Shown here in pieces: positions 50,160 to 61,912 of a stretch of 64,000 bases of DNA. Origin of the DNA: Sinonovacula constricta (taxonomy: Eukaryota; Mollusca; Bivalvia; Cardiida; Solecurtidae); contig CM017569.1 of NCBI GenBank assembly GCA_007844125.1, forward strand, positions 10,859,686 through 10,923,685. The letters are read 5' to 3'. A program made the translations under genes and the position numbers. Numbering within the stretch: the first letter of the stretch is position 1; every line of letters starts with the position of its first letter. The notes below the pieces were generated by a model, which saw only the letters and a program-made list of their open reading frames with translations, did not search any database and was not told the DNA's origin.

Positions 50160-52175
50160 TCTAATGACAGATTTCTTCAAAGCTACACTGGATGTCCTTT
50201 ACCAACATCTCATATCACAGAGGAATCTTTTATCAGTAGACCAAGTATACCATAGAAAAATGGTTATTTCAATAGTTGAAACAGTCTACAGAAAATATGT
50301 CATTGAGAGATAAAACTATTATATTGAAGAATGGATGCAGACATGTAAGAACACATGTGTTGCTGCAGTCTCAGCAGCCAGGGACGAGTATTACCAAAAT
50401 AAAGTGGCCATGCAGTGGGAATTAAAAGAAAGCTTGATATGGCTTGCTGGGACGGCCAATAGCCTGTTCATAACTAATGATTTCTGCGCTACATCATAGA
50501 AAAGGAAACAAGATTCAGAGATTACCTAGATAAAAAAAGCCAAAAAATATAAAACGGTGCTTTACTTGAATCAATAAAAGAATTCAGTGAATTTCGGCCA
50601 CTTTAAGACATGATGTCCACAAACTTATTCAGGAAATTCGAAAACCAACATAAAAACTTAGCAGCGGATCCAGGATTTTTCCAGTGGTGGTTGTGTGTGT
50701 GTGTGGGGAGGGAGGGGGTCGGTCCTATTTGGGAACCAAGGGTGCTAGCCGTTCTAGGTGGGTCTAGGGGCATGCTCCCACCCGAGAACTTTTTAAACGT
50801 AGCGGTCAAATAGAACCACTTACTTCATTCCTGCTACAAACTTTACAATACCACTTATGAACAACTTCAATCTAACCGACGTTTCTTTTTCTGTTCATGC
50901 ATGATTTGCTTCCGAAGGATCTGCATGTATTTTTATCTCTTCTGGATGATATTTTATGGAATTCACTTGGTGAAAACTACCGCCAATAGCACACCTTTTA
51001 GGATAAAACTAACAACCAGTCTGAAAAGCATTTGGATCACCTCGGCTATTTTGTTTTTAGAAATAGGCCTCGGAGGTAATATGGGGAAAAAGTAAAGCCG
51101 GCAAGATGACAGTCAATTCCCAAAGGGATTGGGATTTGCCGGCATTTTTGCCGATACTGTGCAGCGACATTTCTATCATTATAGCACAGGGTTCTAAATC
51201 TAAACAATAACCAATTCATGCCTATCATAACAGAAAAAAAGTAATAGATCACTATCTCCTGGTGTCTTTTCCAGTGCAGTGGAAAAGTGCTCTGATTAAA
51301 CGTTTGCTGAAAATGGAAGGTCTTAGATTAGAGCTTAAAACTTTCTACCTCTCACAAACCTTTCACTGCTTTTCAAAATTCTAAAATAGATCAGCCAAAA
51401 ATGATCCATTGTCTATGTCGAAGGCGATACTTTTTTATGATGCCAAACTGCGTTTTGACGAAACAATTTTGTTAAATCTACAATAATCAACATACACAGT
51501 AATCGGTGAAGCAATTGATGTAAACCTGTTTACTTGTTATAGTGAACCAAGGTGAATTTGTTACTATTGACATTCCTATAGTACCTTATCTCTTTCATTA
51601 TGAGTTTGGCATAAAAGAGGTTTCTTGAAACAGATTAAATCCTACCTTACTGACAGAGTAATGAAGGTTATTATTAACGATTAATGATGTCTTAATGATG
51701 TCGCATTACAATTTGAACTACTGAAGCTTGGTTCACCTCAATGTTCCTGCACTGGTCTTGTCATAACCATCTTTAATTGTATGAAGCATAGCAACGATAA
51801 GACAAATTAAACAAAGCGAGTGTGAATGTTGAAAATTGTGTAGATCACTCTGACTTGCACTTAAAAATGTCAAAGTGCAAATATCCAGTTATATCGTATT
51901 CAACTCGGGGTCCACTTTAAGCAATTTTTCAGGGCAAACATTTCAGACATTATTGTTGATTTGTTTATGGTATGATCCATTCACAAAATATGATATTATT
52001 TATTTCGGTAATGGATTGCTCACTGATATCCCAGCTTATCAGATTGACAAACTTCAGAAAGTTCTCAATCACGCTGTTGTCGCAGCTGTTGCATAAGACC
52101 AGCATGCTGGAGAAATTAGGTTGGCTTCCTGTGTACTCATATGGTGCGTTATGTTTACTTCTATATGTATGGGAA
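50160..52175 (+). mobile_element. decayed non-LTR retrotransposon (LINE) reverse transcriptase remnant
   Basis: Translating in shifting frames gives the expected order of LINE ORF2 landmarks. First AARDEYYQNKVA (linker before the RT, about 50385), then FPVQWKSALIKRLLKMEGLR (RT start, about 51265) and GFLKQIKSYLTDR (about 51613). Then GSPQCSCTGLV (weathered GVPQGSVLGP, about 51730), and finally FGNGLLTDIPAYQIDKLQKV with LEKLGWLPV (about 51995-52130). Many stops and frameshifts, so it is dead. The pattern suits CR1/L2/Jockey-type elements; the clade is not settled. The endonuclease domain is not seen. It lies between genes 1 and 2. Confidence 0.85.
50655..50815 (+). repeat. dispersed element nested in the LINE remnant
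   Basis: Starts gcggatccaggatttttcca, contains a GT/GGGAGG-rich middle and ends gggtctaggggcatgctccc then gagaactttttaaa. It separates the 5' LINE piece from the RT core, so it probably inserted later. A reversed relative, tttctggatccgcccct, is seen at about 58456-58472. Confidence 0.55.
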
Positions 52176-52430
52176 TCTTCATACTGTGGAGGAAATAAAG
52201 ATATGTCCATACGGCAAACGCAAATAATGGCGGCCCACCATGGTCTATAGATTATATAGGAAAATGCTGAATGTTGTTGCTATCGTGTACAATTCTTTTC
52301 ACAGATGATAGATTTAATTAAATTAAATAGAACCCAATGCTGGATTAGATTTTCGTTGATTAGTTCTCATGACATAAGAAATAATACAATTATTAAACTA
52401 TAGACCACTGAGGCCAAATTATTTGCCTTT

Positions 52431-52476
52431 GTCTGACCCTATCACAGAGTGACCAGGGGAAGGAACTCCAGACTAC
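52431..52476 (+). repeat. left arm of long inverted repeat
   Basis: Contains ggggaaggaactccagacta at its inner side. The complement is at 53601-53644, about 1.1 kb away, with the outer parts (ctgacccTatca / ctgacccGataa) also matching. The arms could be the ends of a non-autonomous transposon, but no target-site duplication was confirmed. Confidence 0.6.
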
Positions 52477-53600
52477 TACTTGAGATCGCTACACCGCAGT
52501 GGGCAGTTGAGGTGCACCAGAGGTGAGACAGTGGTTGTAGGGGACATAAGTAAAACTGTAAGTTAAATGTTGTTGACAACTTGTCTCCCCTTACAACAGT
52601 GATCTTGCCATGCTCAATTTTCAAATGAATAGATCAAATGTCTCAGCTATCTTACATGTTTGTAAGTATTTCATGTGATCATTTATATTTTAGTTATTAT
52701 CATTTTGTGCTTTTTTGTCTCATTTCAAGGTCCATAAACTTTCACTAATTTATCATTATATTCCACAAAATTAGGATTGTATGTGCGTGTTGCAGTTTGA
52801 GGTCTTTATAAATTTTAAAGCCAACGATGTAATGGGTACATGGGCAGAATGATATCCTTATGCTGAATATAAACACAATATTAGTTTCAATCCAACATCA
52901 ATACAGTGCGAACGATTCAACGAAGATCGGAACGGAAGATGTAATTTTATCATTTTCTTTTCTTTTGAAATGTTATCAAACGAGGGAGGAGATAAATTCA
53001 TATAGCGAGGTTTTGCGACCTAATATTCTATTTCATCTTTCCACCCTTTCAATATCTAAAGCAGTTAATGCGTTAATCTATTTTATTTCTACTCATTCTA
53101 AAGAAAGTTATGTAACTTTTGGCCCTTATTATTTAATATTCACCGTCCAAAGAAAAAAGGAAGAAAAAAGAAAGAAAAGAAAACAAGAGAAACAAATAAA
53201 AATAACAAACCGAATCATTCATAAACCATAAACATGATGTTTAAAAACAAGAGAATAAGATTTCACTTATATATAGCCACAGTCTACACCTTCACTTTGG
53301 TGCATCACCATGTTATCAAACTCAAACTTGCATTATTTTAATGTTTTCAAAAAATGATCTTAATTATTTATTAAAACAAACAAATATAAAATACACCATT
53401 TCTCAATCAACTATTGACAAGAGACCCGTCAAAGATTTAAAAACGAGGCTTTTCGTGATAGATGTACTGATTGTTGACAGAACAACAGTAAGGATTCCTT
53501 CGTGAAAATAAACGAAAAATAAATAATTCAAGTAATGCAGAGGCCTGCATTACCTATGAATTATATTTTATATATCTCATTTGTATTTTGTTATGATTTT

Positions 53601-53644
53601 GTAGTCTGGAGTTCCTTCCCCTTTCACTACCTTATCGGGTCAGG
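53601..53644 (-). repeat. right arm of long inverted repeat
   Basis: gtagtctggagttccttccc followed by cttatcgggtcaggc is the reverse complement of the arm at 52431, with a few mismatches and one small length difference. Confidence 0.6.
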
Positions 53645-54559
53645 CACAGGCTGAAAATGGCGACCGCCAATGTAAGTTTACAGACACATTTAGCGAAGCA
53701 CGATTTATAATTTATCGCTGTGCCATTCGAAAGATGTTTTTATTATGATCATAACTTAGTTCATTTAAGCGATTACAATAAGTAATTTTAAATGGTACAT
53801 TACCTGTTTCTAGAAATTTGTCAGTAGAATAGTGTCGATGTTTTTGCAATAATGTCTTTACAATACTTAATTATAGAGTCTTAACTTCTTGGCACACTTG
53901 AAAAGGTTATAACACCAAACATTACAGTGTTATTTTCCAATACAGCGGAGGCCACCATTGTTAGCATCAGCCAGACATACTATTGCGTAGGATAGTACGC
54001 TGGGAACCAGACTAATGATTTTGTTATAGGTGCCGCATCTTAGCGTCTCGCATCACGCTAAGCCTCGTTTTGAATAAAACATATGACAAGGTCTCATGCG
54101 TATTGTAACATATTTTAAAAATCCAAAAGGCACGGGAAAATATTCACATGCCATTCAAAAATAAAACCTAAAAGAAAAAGAGAGAGACGAGACATTACAT
54201 ATATGTTTGAAAGATCAACAGTTACCGCCTTGGAACGGTCAGTCGGTATAAGGACCGACTTGAGCGCTAAAACCGGTTTACAGAGCTCTAATCTCACAAA
54301 TCTTAACGGGTTTCTCAAATGCAGTCCAAGTGATGAAATATACTGAGATCTGAGTAATGACGTAATCAAATAAAATGACTGAATTAGTTGAAAATAATAA
54401 AGTCCCCATTGTATTTCGTTGAGGGACAGGAGTAATGTTGTTTTTATTTTTAAACAGCTAAACACACTTCTAGATTGTCAAAGATAATAAATATGTTGAT
54501 CAAGGACAAAATACACAGAGGAGAAGAGAAGTGTGAAGACTATGGTTTTGTTTGTTTAC

Positions 54560-54748
54560 TGGCTTTATCATCCCACCAACAGTATTTCAGTTACCTGGAG
54601 ACAGTGTCCATTTGGAGCAGATAGAGTGTTGCCTTCACGTTGTATAGCATACTATGAACACATGGCATGATATTACACCCAGTCACATAATCCTGACACT
54701 GGGTCAACCAGTCGTGGACCTTCCCTTATATTTTGCATGAGCGCTACC
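54560..54748 (-). repeat. SINE family 1, 5'-truncated, minus strand
   Basis: The minus strand reads ataagggaaggtccacgact, ggttgacccagtgtcaggat, ggcaacactctatctgc and actgttggtgggatgataaa. This matches the body of the copies at 16487 and 60202 at roughly 85% by eye. The tRNA head is absent. Confidence 0.85.
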
Positions 54749-56756
54749 AGGTCCGGTGAATGAGTATGGGATCTTGTGAACTTAATGACAATATAGATTA
54801 CATGCACGGAGAGATTTTTACGACCGCCACACTGCACAGACAATGTTATTGTGATCGCGAAAGCGAAAATGTGACAAGGTCTTAAAAGTATTGCAACATA
54901 TATTAAAATTTGGAAAAGGCACACAACAATAGTATTCACATGCCAGTCCAATAATAAAGCTGAAAAAAAGACCTGGTCGAATGAGCTCGATATTGACAAA
55001 TGAAAAACTGTATATGAAAACCTGACACCGACCCCCACCCCAAGTCCATCTCAGCCGAGAGCATTCTACCACATAGACCTGTACGGTTCTATTAACACAA
55101 TACATGCACTGATGTACCCAATCTTCATGTACTTTTATCATATTCAATGACAGTTTTTGACATGCCATGAATTATTGTTGCATATTTTCATTACCAAGAA
55201 AAAACATATATAAAATACGCAGACACTCATTTGAAGAGTCCAATATAATATGGAAGAACACATTCTGCTGTTTAGGTGTGTTTATTTTTATTCAAAATGA
55301 ACCCAATTTTGTTAAAACGATGGCATCAGATGTTCTATTTGGCTTTCACGGTTTAGTTTATAACAATATTTACTTATACCATACTAGACTACATGCGTGT
55401 TGTTATCGTAAGTAGGTAACAAATACAATGTGTGTCCTTTATCAAACGTAATAACAATTCAAGAAAGTTTGTGTATTAGTATCTATACCATCTACACCAT
55501 TTATCTTAAGTATAATCAAATTTACAGATTTTACAAATAATTTGTTCTTTATATGGCTTGATAAGAAATTCAAACATCACATGTCTTTACGGATGTTTAA
55601 AATATAGAATACCACAATTTCAAAGCTTACATAAGAAATTATTCATTAGAAGCAACTACATTCGATTATAAACCTTTCTTGTGGCTCCTTTTTATATCAA
55701 ATGGTCTTCAATAAAATGTTCACCTGTGCTAAACACCAAGTAAGAATGACTAAGAAAACCTGTACGCATCAAGTCCATTGTTGGCCAATATAAAACACTC
55801 ACTCTGTGATTGGAAATTATTCTACTGCCGCAGACACGCAACGCAATTACGGTCAGCGCCGTCTATTGCAGATGTACAGTTGGCATACTATATAGGCTAC
55901 AACAGCCTGTTACATTCGGGAAGGATTAAAGATTTAGCTATAATTACTACAAGGATTAACACAGTTTCGAAAAGATCTAATCGTATTTTGTCTGTTGAAT
56001 TGCCTAATTCACAGATCTGTGTCACAGAGTGTTGGACTGAACTGGGTTCACAGGTAATATGCTTTACTTATTATACAGACTGAATAATTCGAAAGTGTCA
56101 TCAATTAATATTCTAACATTTAGACAATGCTTAATAAGTTTTCAAGGTACAATTGCAGCACTATATTTTTTTCCTAAATGTGACAACATATTGATATATT
56201 GTCTTTATATATACCTGTCTTTGAAGGACACTTACTAATTGATGGATAAGATCGTTTAAGAGCCTTATTTAACATATTCACTTAGAATAATATTATTTTA
56301 TTCTCATACGTTTCTCAAGATATATATTGCCTTGAGCTTATTTAAAAAATTGATATCGATCTCAGTTGAAATCTGGACTTATTTCGTCCCGTGTATAGAT
56401 AAATATTGTGATATGAAGACAAAGGTCCATACAGGTCAACCGGGATCCGATATGATTTGGACACAAATGACATTTGTACATTTAATCGAGAATCTCGCGA
56501 TAAAACTAAAGCTACACTCACTAAAAGTAAGACCTAATTGACAGATTTGAATTATTTATAAGCTGATCAAATCCAAAGTGTCATAATTATTATGAGAAAA
56601 ATATGTTATTTAAAGACATAGAATAATGACGTCAAATGTGAAATATGCAATGGTATGGATGTTGATGTGGGCGGCTTTAGAATGGCTGGCAGGCAGGCAG
56701 AGAAAGAGTGAGATTTAATAAAAGATGATTTCAGGAACGTTTTGTTTTCAATATGC
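54749..56756. other. upstream region of gene 2, unassigned
   Basis: Two open stretches end at donor-like sites: 55778-56053 (ending TELGSQ, then GTAATA) and 56332-56527 (ending LHSLK, then GTAAGA). Neither has a clear acceptor or a phase that fits gene 2, so they are not called as exons. The 5' UTR and promoter of gene 2 probably lie in this region. Confidence 0.35.
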
Positions 56757-56778
56757 AACTACTACTACTACTACGATA

Positions 56779-56842
<64 letters not shown>

Positions 56843-57082
56843 TTACTACTAACTCTACTACTACTACTATTACTACTTCTACTACGACTACTATTACTAT
56901 TACTTCTACTACTACGACTACTACTAATACTACTACTACTACTTCTACTTCTACTACTACTACTATTACTACTACTACTACGACTACTACTACTACTTCT
57001 ACTACTACTACTTCTACTACTACTACTACTACTACTACTATAACTACTACTACTACGACTACTACTTCCTTACTACTACTAT

Positions 57083-57133
<51 letters not shown>

Positions 57134-57180
57134 AACTAGTACTACTACTATACTAGTAGTAGAAGTAGTAGTAATACTAC
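56757..57180. repeat. (ACT)n / (CTA)n trinucleotide array upstream of gene 2
   Basis: About 420 bases of imperfect ACT triplets with ATT, ACG and TTCT variants. It is the complement of the GTA-type array at 12690-14030. It ends about 95 bases before the first coding exon of gene 2, followed by a TTC/TTCTTC pyrimidine tract (57181-57220). Confidence 0.95.
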
Positions 57181-57276
57181 TTCTACTTTTTCTTCTTCTT
57201 CATCTTCTTCTTCCGAACGGACTTTGTAAAAATAAAACAAGAAAAATCATTGTTAAGATGTGTCTTTCTTCCAGCC

Positions 57277-57436
57277 ATGAGTGTTCCGGCGCCCCGGAAG
57301 AAGCCGGGCAAGTTTGCCCTGCTCCAGGAGGCCGCTCTGAAACTGAGGGCCATGAGGAAGATGGGAAAGTCCTCTGATGGCATGGACAGGGCCATTGATA
57401 ATGAGAAGACATCGAATAGCTCCGTCCAAGATACAG
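57277..57436 (+). CDS. gene 2 first coding exon
   Basis: ATG 57277 lies 2 bases after a good acceptor (gtctttcttccag|CC), implying an upstream non-coding exon. It encodes MSVPAPRKKPGKFALLQEAA then KLRAMRKMGKSSDGMDRAID, a basic amphipathic helix, followed by a polar tail. Donor ACAG|GTAATG at 57437, phase 1. The exon is GC-richer than its surroundings and uses codons unlike the flanking AT-rich exons, which may reflect constraint. Minus-strand open frames here are shadows. Confidence 0.8.
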
Positions 57437-59334
57437 GTAATGATGGTGTACAAGGGGTTTCATATGCGATGGGAATGAAATGTACTGCATGGGTTCGGTC
57501 TATGGCTTAATTAAGTATATCAACGACTATCAAGGACTCTTGCAGCTTCCTTTCTATAATCATGTCATAGGCATTGTACAAGGAGTGTTGGTTATTATGC
57601 CATAGGGGGTGGTGGTGGTGGAAGGAGGAGTGCTGACATCTAGGAGCCAAATAGTGCAATTCCTGCATTTCAGATGCTTTCCAGATCTTTAATTGCAGTG
57701 GGTTTAATTGCCCCCCCCCCCCCCCCTTCCCGGATCGTATACAATGTATACAATTTGCTTTTAGTCAAAGGTTTAACTTAATAGTAACAAAATACAGATC
57801 GCTTTCAGTTTGTGAGAAATTGGCTTATCGACATATTATCGGGGTCTCCTTTACTTTTTTTAAATTAGAAAGTTGCCATTTTTCATTCAACAGTGACTGG
57901 TATGGATTTGTTCTGGCGTTATGACATTGTCGAGGATTATTTTGTCCATATACGTATATACGTCAACCGCAAAATCGACTTGTGACAAACATGTAAGTGT
58001 TGCAATGACAGCTGTCTTTATGTTATGACCACATTCGTTACTTGTTTACATCTACTCGATACCCCATGTACAATGTTTATAACAACAAGACGTATATACG
58101 TTTGTACAAATGTGTGCAACATTGTATTGGTTTGTATTGATTTGTATGACTGTTACTACAACTAAAAGGTGGTTTCTTACAGTTTGGACAAATATTTTTT
58201 CCATCCAACTAATTAAATCATTGTTACCTTAAAGAATCCCAACTAAGGGTGTTTATTGATGTCCTACATCTTTGTGAAAAATGAAGCATAAAAACCCAGG
58301 AATTGATGCACGGGTATGGATGGGGTTGGCTGGGGGATGTCTGCTTAGGCCTAAGTTATGGTCCCTCCTATACATATAAAGTATATATAAAGCGATAAAG
58401 TTGGATGGATCTTGATTCATACCCCAGCTCCAACCCCCAACCCCGGACAAAACTTTCTGGATCCGCCCCTAATAAAATCGCATTTGTCATTAAAAACATG
58501 TTTTCCCTGTCTAAACTACCTTAAATAGTTAGCTTTTTAATCAAAGAAACCTAATTACTTTTGAGATCCATTTCTTTATATTTACCCGGGTATTAAAGAT
58601 TTGGAAAGATGAACATTTTGAGAGATTTTTTAATATATATAGGGTTTTACAATCAAAATAATGTTTTAAATTGTGTTGTTAGAGTATGAGTTTATGCATT
58701 AATTAGCGCATATAGTATTAGACATATAGTATGTCCCTACCATTTCAAGGAAATGGACAGTACGCTTACTATACGGTTTTATTGTCAACAGCCATCTTTG
58801 TTTGACCCATCTCTTTACGTTTAAACAGTCGTCTCGTACGTGGAATTGTTATTAAGTAGTATGAAAGATTTCGACTTTCCCGCACTCTACAATGAGATGC
58901 ACGGTCAGCCGAAATGGGAATTTGAATTCTGGAATAGGAAAAAATATATAATTTTTCTGTAATTTAGAGTATATTGTGTGTGTGTCTTTGTCTGTTGTTA
59001 TATAAACCAGTCAGCTATAAACACATTAACATTTTGAAATAATAGCGTCATGCATTGACTTTGCAAACATATTGCCAAAATAACTGAAGAGATGGACTTT
59101 GTCACAATCGGCTTTAGAATAAAAATGCACTTGGAAACACACAGTCAACATGCAGGACCACTATTTAACAGTAAACTGCACTTATCCTTTTTAGCGACGT
59201 TGTTTTCCGAAATGTTCAGTACGAGCCTTTGGTAAATAAAATGCAATACAGTGAAGCACGCGCAATATCTATTTAAATACTTTTTTGGGGTTGACTTGAA
59301 CATTAAATTGAACGTTTGTTTTAATAAACTTCAG
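57437..59334 (+). other. gene 2 intron 1
   Basis: Contains a poly-C run at 57711-57726 and a reversed copy of the gcggatccag dispersed element near 58440-58472. No exon supported. Confidence 0.5.
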
Positions 59335-60084
59335 ATAAAGAAAGAATACGAAAGGTTCGTGTAAATCCATTTTCGGAAAGGAGCAGACAGACGCGCCCAG
59401 CAAAATCAGCCGATTTCTCACCGGGATTTCTTAAGCGTCATGAACGTGTGAACCAAACATATACCGGAAGTCGACGTTCTAGTTTAACAATGTCACGGTC
59501 GCCATCTAATTGCAGCGTCACTTCCGGAAAATCAGTTCACAAAACTGTTAAATCGGTGTTGCCACATGAACGAGAGGGCTATTCCGTTAGTGAACTACAG
59601 AAAAAGATATTCACAAACATCCAGAAGACGTATGGAACGTCTTCCACAGACATGAAGCAAAAACAATTCTTTGAAAGACTAGCCAATGTTAAATTAGACA
59701 ACTACAGGCTAAAATACATGAAACTGTCTGAGGAAGAAAGAGGTATAATAGACGAACAGTTCAGGCGAATACAAAAGTTAAAGTATCTCAATGAGAAATT
59801 TCAACAATTTGCTGTTGACTTGTACCATTCGCAGTATGAGACGGGTTCACCGATTGACAAAAAGTTTAAGAGTATCTGTGGTGTTGATAGGAAATTAAAT
59901 CGAACCTACCCTGGTCCCAGGCCCCGACTTCCTCTGAAGCCAGTTGTACCACGGTCTACTGCCACACAACGTCCTCGTAAACAGCTGAGACCAGCACAGA
60001 CAGACAAAGGCATGGATCCCAATAAGTCAGTCGAAATGGAGAAAAGGAGGGAAGAAATCCGACTTGAAAAGATCAGTTTGAAAG
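59335..60084 (+). CDS. gene 2 main exon with SVLPH domain
   Basis: Acceptor ttttaataaacttcag|AT, donor TTGAAAG|GTATGA at 60085, phase 1 to phase 1 (symmetric). The 250 codons are fully open. The N-terminal 60 residues are basic (KERIRKVRVNPFSERSRQ). The shared domain is at about residues 121-235 of the protein: HKTVKSVLPHEREGYSV, then QKKIFTNIQKTYG, QKQFFERLANVKLDNYRL and QKLKYLNEKFQQFAVDLYHS. It is collinear and ungapped with the gene 1 exon 41267-42531. A proline/arginine-rich linker follows (PGPRPRLPLKPVVPRS), then a charged helix (EMEKRREEIRLEKISLK). Function unknown; a cytoskeletal, ciliary or nuclear scaffold is conceivable but not shown. Confidence 0.9.
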
Positions 60085-60201
60085 GTATGAATGCAAACTG
60101 TTTCTTGCTCTAATGGAATTATTAACAATAAATAATAAAGCAAGCCAGTGCAACTTCTTTGATTTGGAATATTCGCTTTTTTCAGTCTTACAGAAAAAAT
60201 C

Positions 60202-60527
60202 GACCGTACCTGGTAGCGCAATCGGTAGAGCGTCGGCTCCAGGTAGGGGAGGCCCCGGGTTCGATCCCGGGCCGCGACATACCAAAGTCGTGTAAAAAAA
60301 AATGGTAGTGGTATAGCCCCCTTGCTAACGCTCAAGCAAATATAAGGGTAGTTCCACGACTGGTTGGCCCGGTGTCAGGATAATGTGACTGGGTGTGGTA
60401 TCATGCCAGGTGTTCACGGAATGCTATACACAGTGAAGGCAGCACTATAACTGCTTCAAGTGGACACCGTCTCCAGATAACTGAAATACTGTTGGTGGGA
60501 CAATAAACCCAACAAACAAACAAACAT
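60202..60527 (+). repeat. SINE family 1, full-length, with 8-bp target-site duplication
   Basis: The best copy in the window. Head TGGTAGCGCAATCGGTAGAG (A box) and GGGTTCGATCCCGGG (B box), then the family body and a tail of (caaa)n. AAAAAATC occurs directly before (60194-60201) and directly after (60528-60535) the element, as expected for target-primed insertion. It lies in gene 2 intron 2. Its intact promoter boxes and duplication suggest a recent insertion. Confidence 0.92.
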
Positions 60528-60785
60528 AAAAAATCATAATAATAAACAGCCATTTTATCGATAATACATGGAAACAGCACTTTTCATAACTTGCACTGTA
60601 TGCATTGCCGAAACTATGCTTTCATAATCACACATGTTACAAGCATTTAAAGTGTGTATTGAACAAAACACCGAAACGTCAACGAAAGAACACATCACGC
60701 AATATGTTGAACATTGTTCGTTTTTTGTCTGTAAACTAGCTACATCTGTGTCTTTAACTGGTGTTTGACGACATTTCTCCAACAG

Positions 60786-60863
60786 CATCCCGCAAGGAGA
60801 TGACATCGGACATAAAAGAAATTCTGAAGGAAGCAGAACATATGATTGCTATGTGTGAAAACG
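60786..60863 (+). CDS. gene 2 exon 3
   Basis: Acceptor cgacatttctccaacag|CA, donor GAAAACG|GTCAGT at 60864, phase 1 to phase 1. The 26 codons read ASRKEMTSDIKEILKEAEHM and then IAMCEN, a single helix. Symmetric, so it can be skipped in frame. Confidence 0.8.
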
Positions 60864-60972
60864 GTCAGTACTTATAACATGGGGATTTGTAAAACTATAG
60901 ATATTGCTGAAGCTAAGTTAAAATATCGAATTCGACAAGAATTCTCTAGTGTTAAAATCCGACTAATCAGAT

Positions 60973-61165
60973 GCTCTAGCAAATATAAGGGTAGTTCCAC
61001 GACTGGTTGACCCGGTTTCAGGATAATGTGACTGGGTGTGGTATCATGTCAGGTGTTCACGACATGCTATACACCGTGAAGGCAGCACTATATCTGCTTC
61101 AAGTGGACACCATCTCCAGATAACTGAAATACTGTTGGTGGGACGATAAACCCAATTAACAATAA
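60973..61165 (+). repeat. SINE family 1, 5'-truncated copy
   Basis: Begins within the body (gctctagcaaatataagggt) and continues to ctgttggtgggacgataaac with an attaacaataaacaataaa tail. No tRNA head. Lies in gene 2 intron 3. Confidence 0.9.
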
Positions 61166-61544
61166 ACAATAAACTTTTTCTGTTTATAATGCCATTGATA
61201 TTGATTATATATGGCTAAGAAACACTAAGATTTCTTTTTACATTTTCAGTATGGTTCATAGCTCTTCTTCAACATAAAACATGAAATACCAGGACTATAT
61301 TTACTAGAAAAGATCGTTATTTATTGTGTGTATTTATCTATATTTAGGGATACTATAAAATACTTCATAACAACAATGTTGTTGTATTTCCATTCTGATC
61401 TCTCTTAATTTGTTTCCTTGTTTTAAGTGAAGCACTGTCTCCATACAAGATTGTTGTTTCCCTTTTTACCTTTTGTTCATCGACCTGAATCAAAGTTCAC
61501 ATACCATTTTCCTGTTATTCGTTAACATCTCTTTACATTTTTAG
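61166..61544 (+). other. gene 2 intron 3, remainder
   Basis: AT-rich with no other feature. Confidence 0.6.
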
Positions 61545-61912
61545 ATGCATTGGCTCATGGCGGTGGATTCAGTCAGCGACTTCAAAGGAAAGGCCAAAGT
61601 TTGCCGCGAGTGAAACACGGATATATGAAACAAACAATATCATCGTCAAAACTACAAAAAACGAACTTTGACTCAAACCAAATCAATCCTTTCAGCAAAC
61701 TCTCTGCAAGTGCTGTCAAAAGTAACCATCCCATGCCGTTTTTCAAGACTGGAGTGGGTACGAATATGCGAAAGCCGAACCAACTTGAACCGCTGACACT
61801 AAGCACGCAAGAGAAAATGAAAGTACGATCGCGAACCAGACGTATTGGAGACCGTTTAGCAGATGCAAAGAGATCGACGGAGGTGTACAAAACTCAAGGA
61901 CTTGCAACTTAG
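61545..61912 (+). CDS. gene 2 terminal exon
   Basis: Acceptor catctctttacatttttag|AT (phase 1). It reads DALAHGGGFSQRLQRKGQSL, then a basic, serine/asparagine-rich stretch with KVRSRTRRIGDRLADAKRS near the end, and stops at TAG 61910-61912. The four exons (160+750+78+368 bases) join to exactly 452 codons including stop, with no frame problems. This contrasts with gene 1. Confidence 0.85.

Larger units (their letters stand above)
52176..54559. other. intergenic, flanked by a 45-bp inverted repeat
   Basis: Contains the inverted repeat pair at 52431 and 53601. A purine-rich stretch (aaaaaaggaagaaaaaagaa) lies near 53150. The open frame at 52860-53231 has no match. Confidence 0.4.

Noticed and set aside
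55778..56527. Two possible extra exons ending at GTAATA and GTAAGA
   Set aside because: No good acceptors, and their phase (0) does not fit the next gene 2 exons (phase 1 or UTR). Left unassigned.
56725..57156. Threonine-rich open frame upstream of gene 2
   Set aside because: Translation of the ACT array; not linked in phase to gene 2.
57183..57490. Minus-strand open frames opposite gene 2 exon 1
   Set aside because: Shadows of a GC-rich coding exon; the plus-strand exon has proper splice sites and phase.
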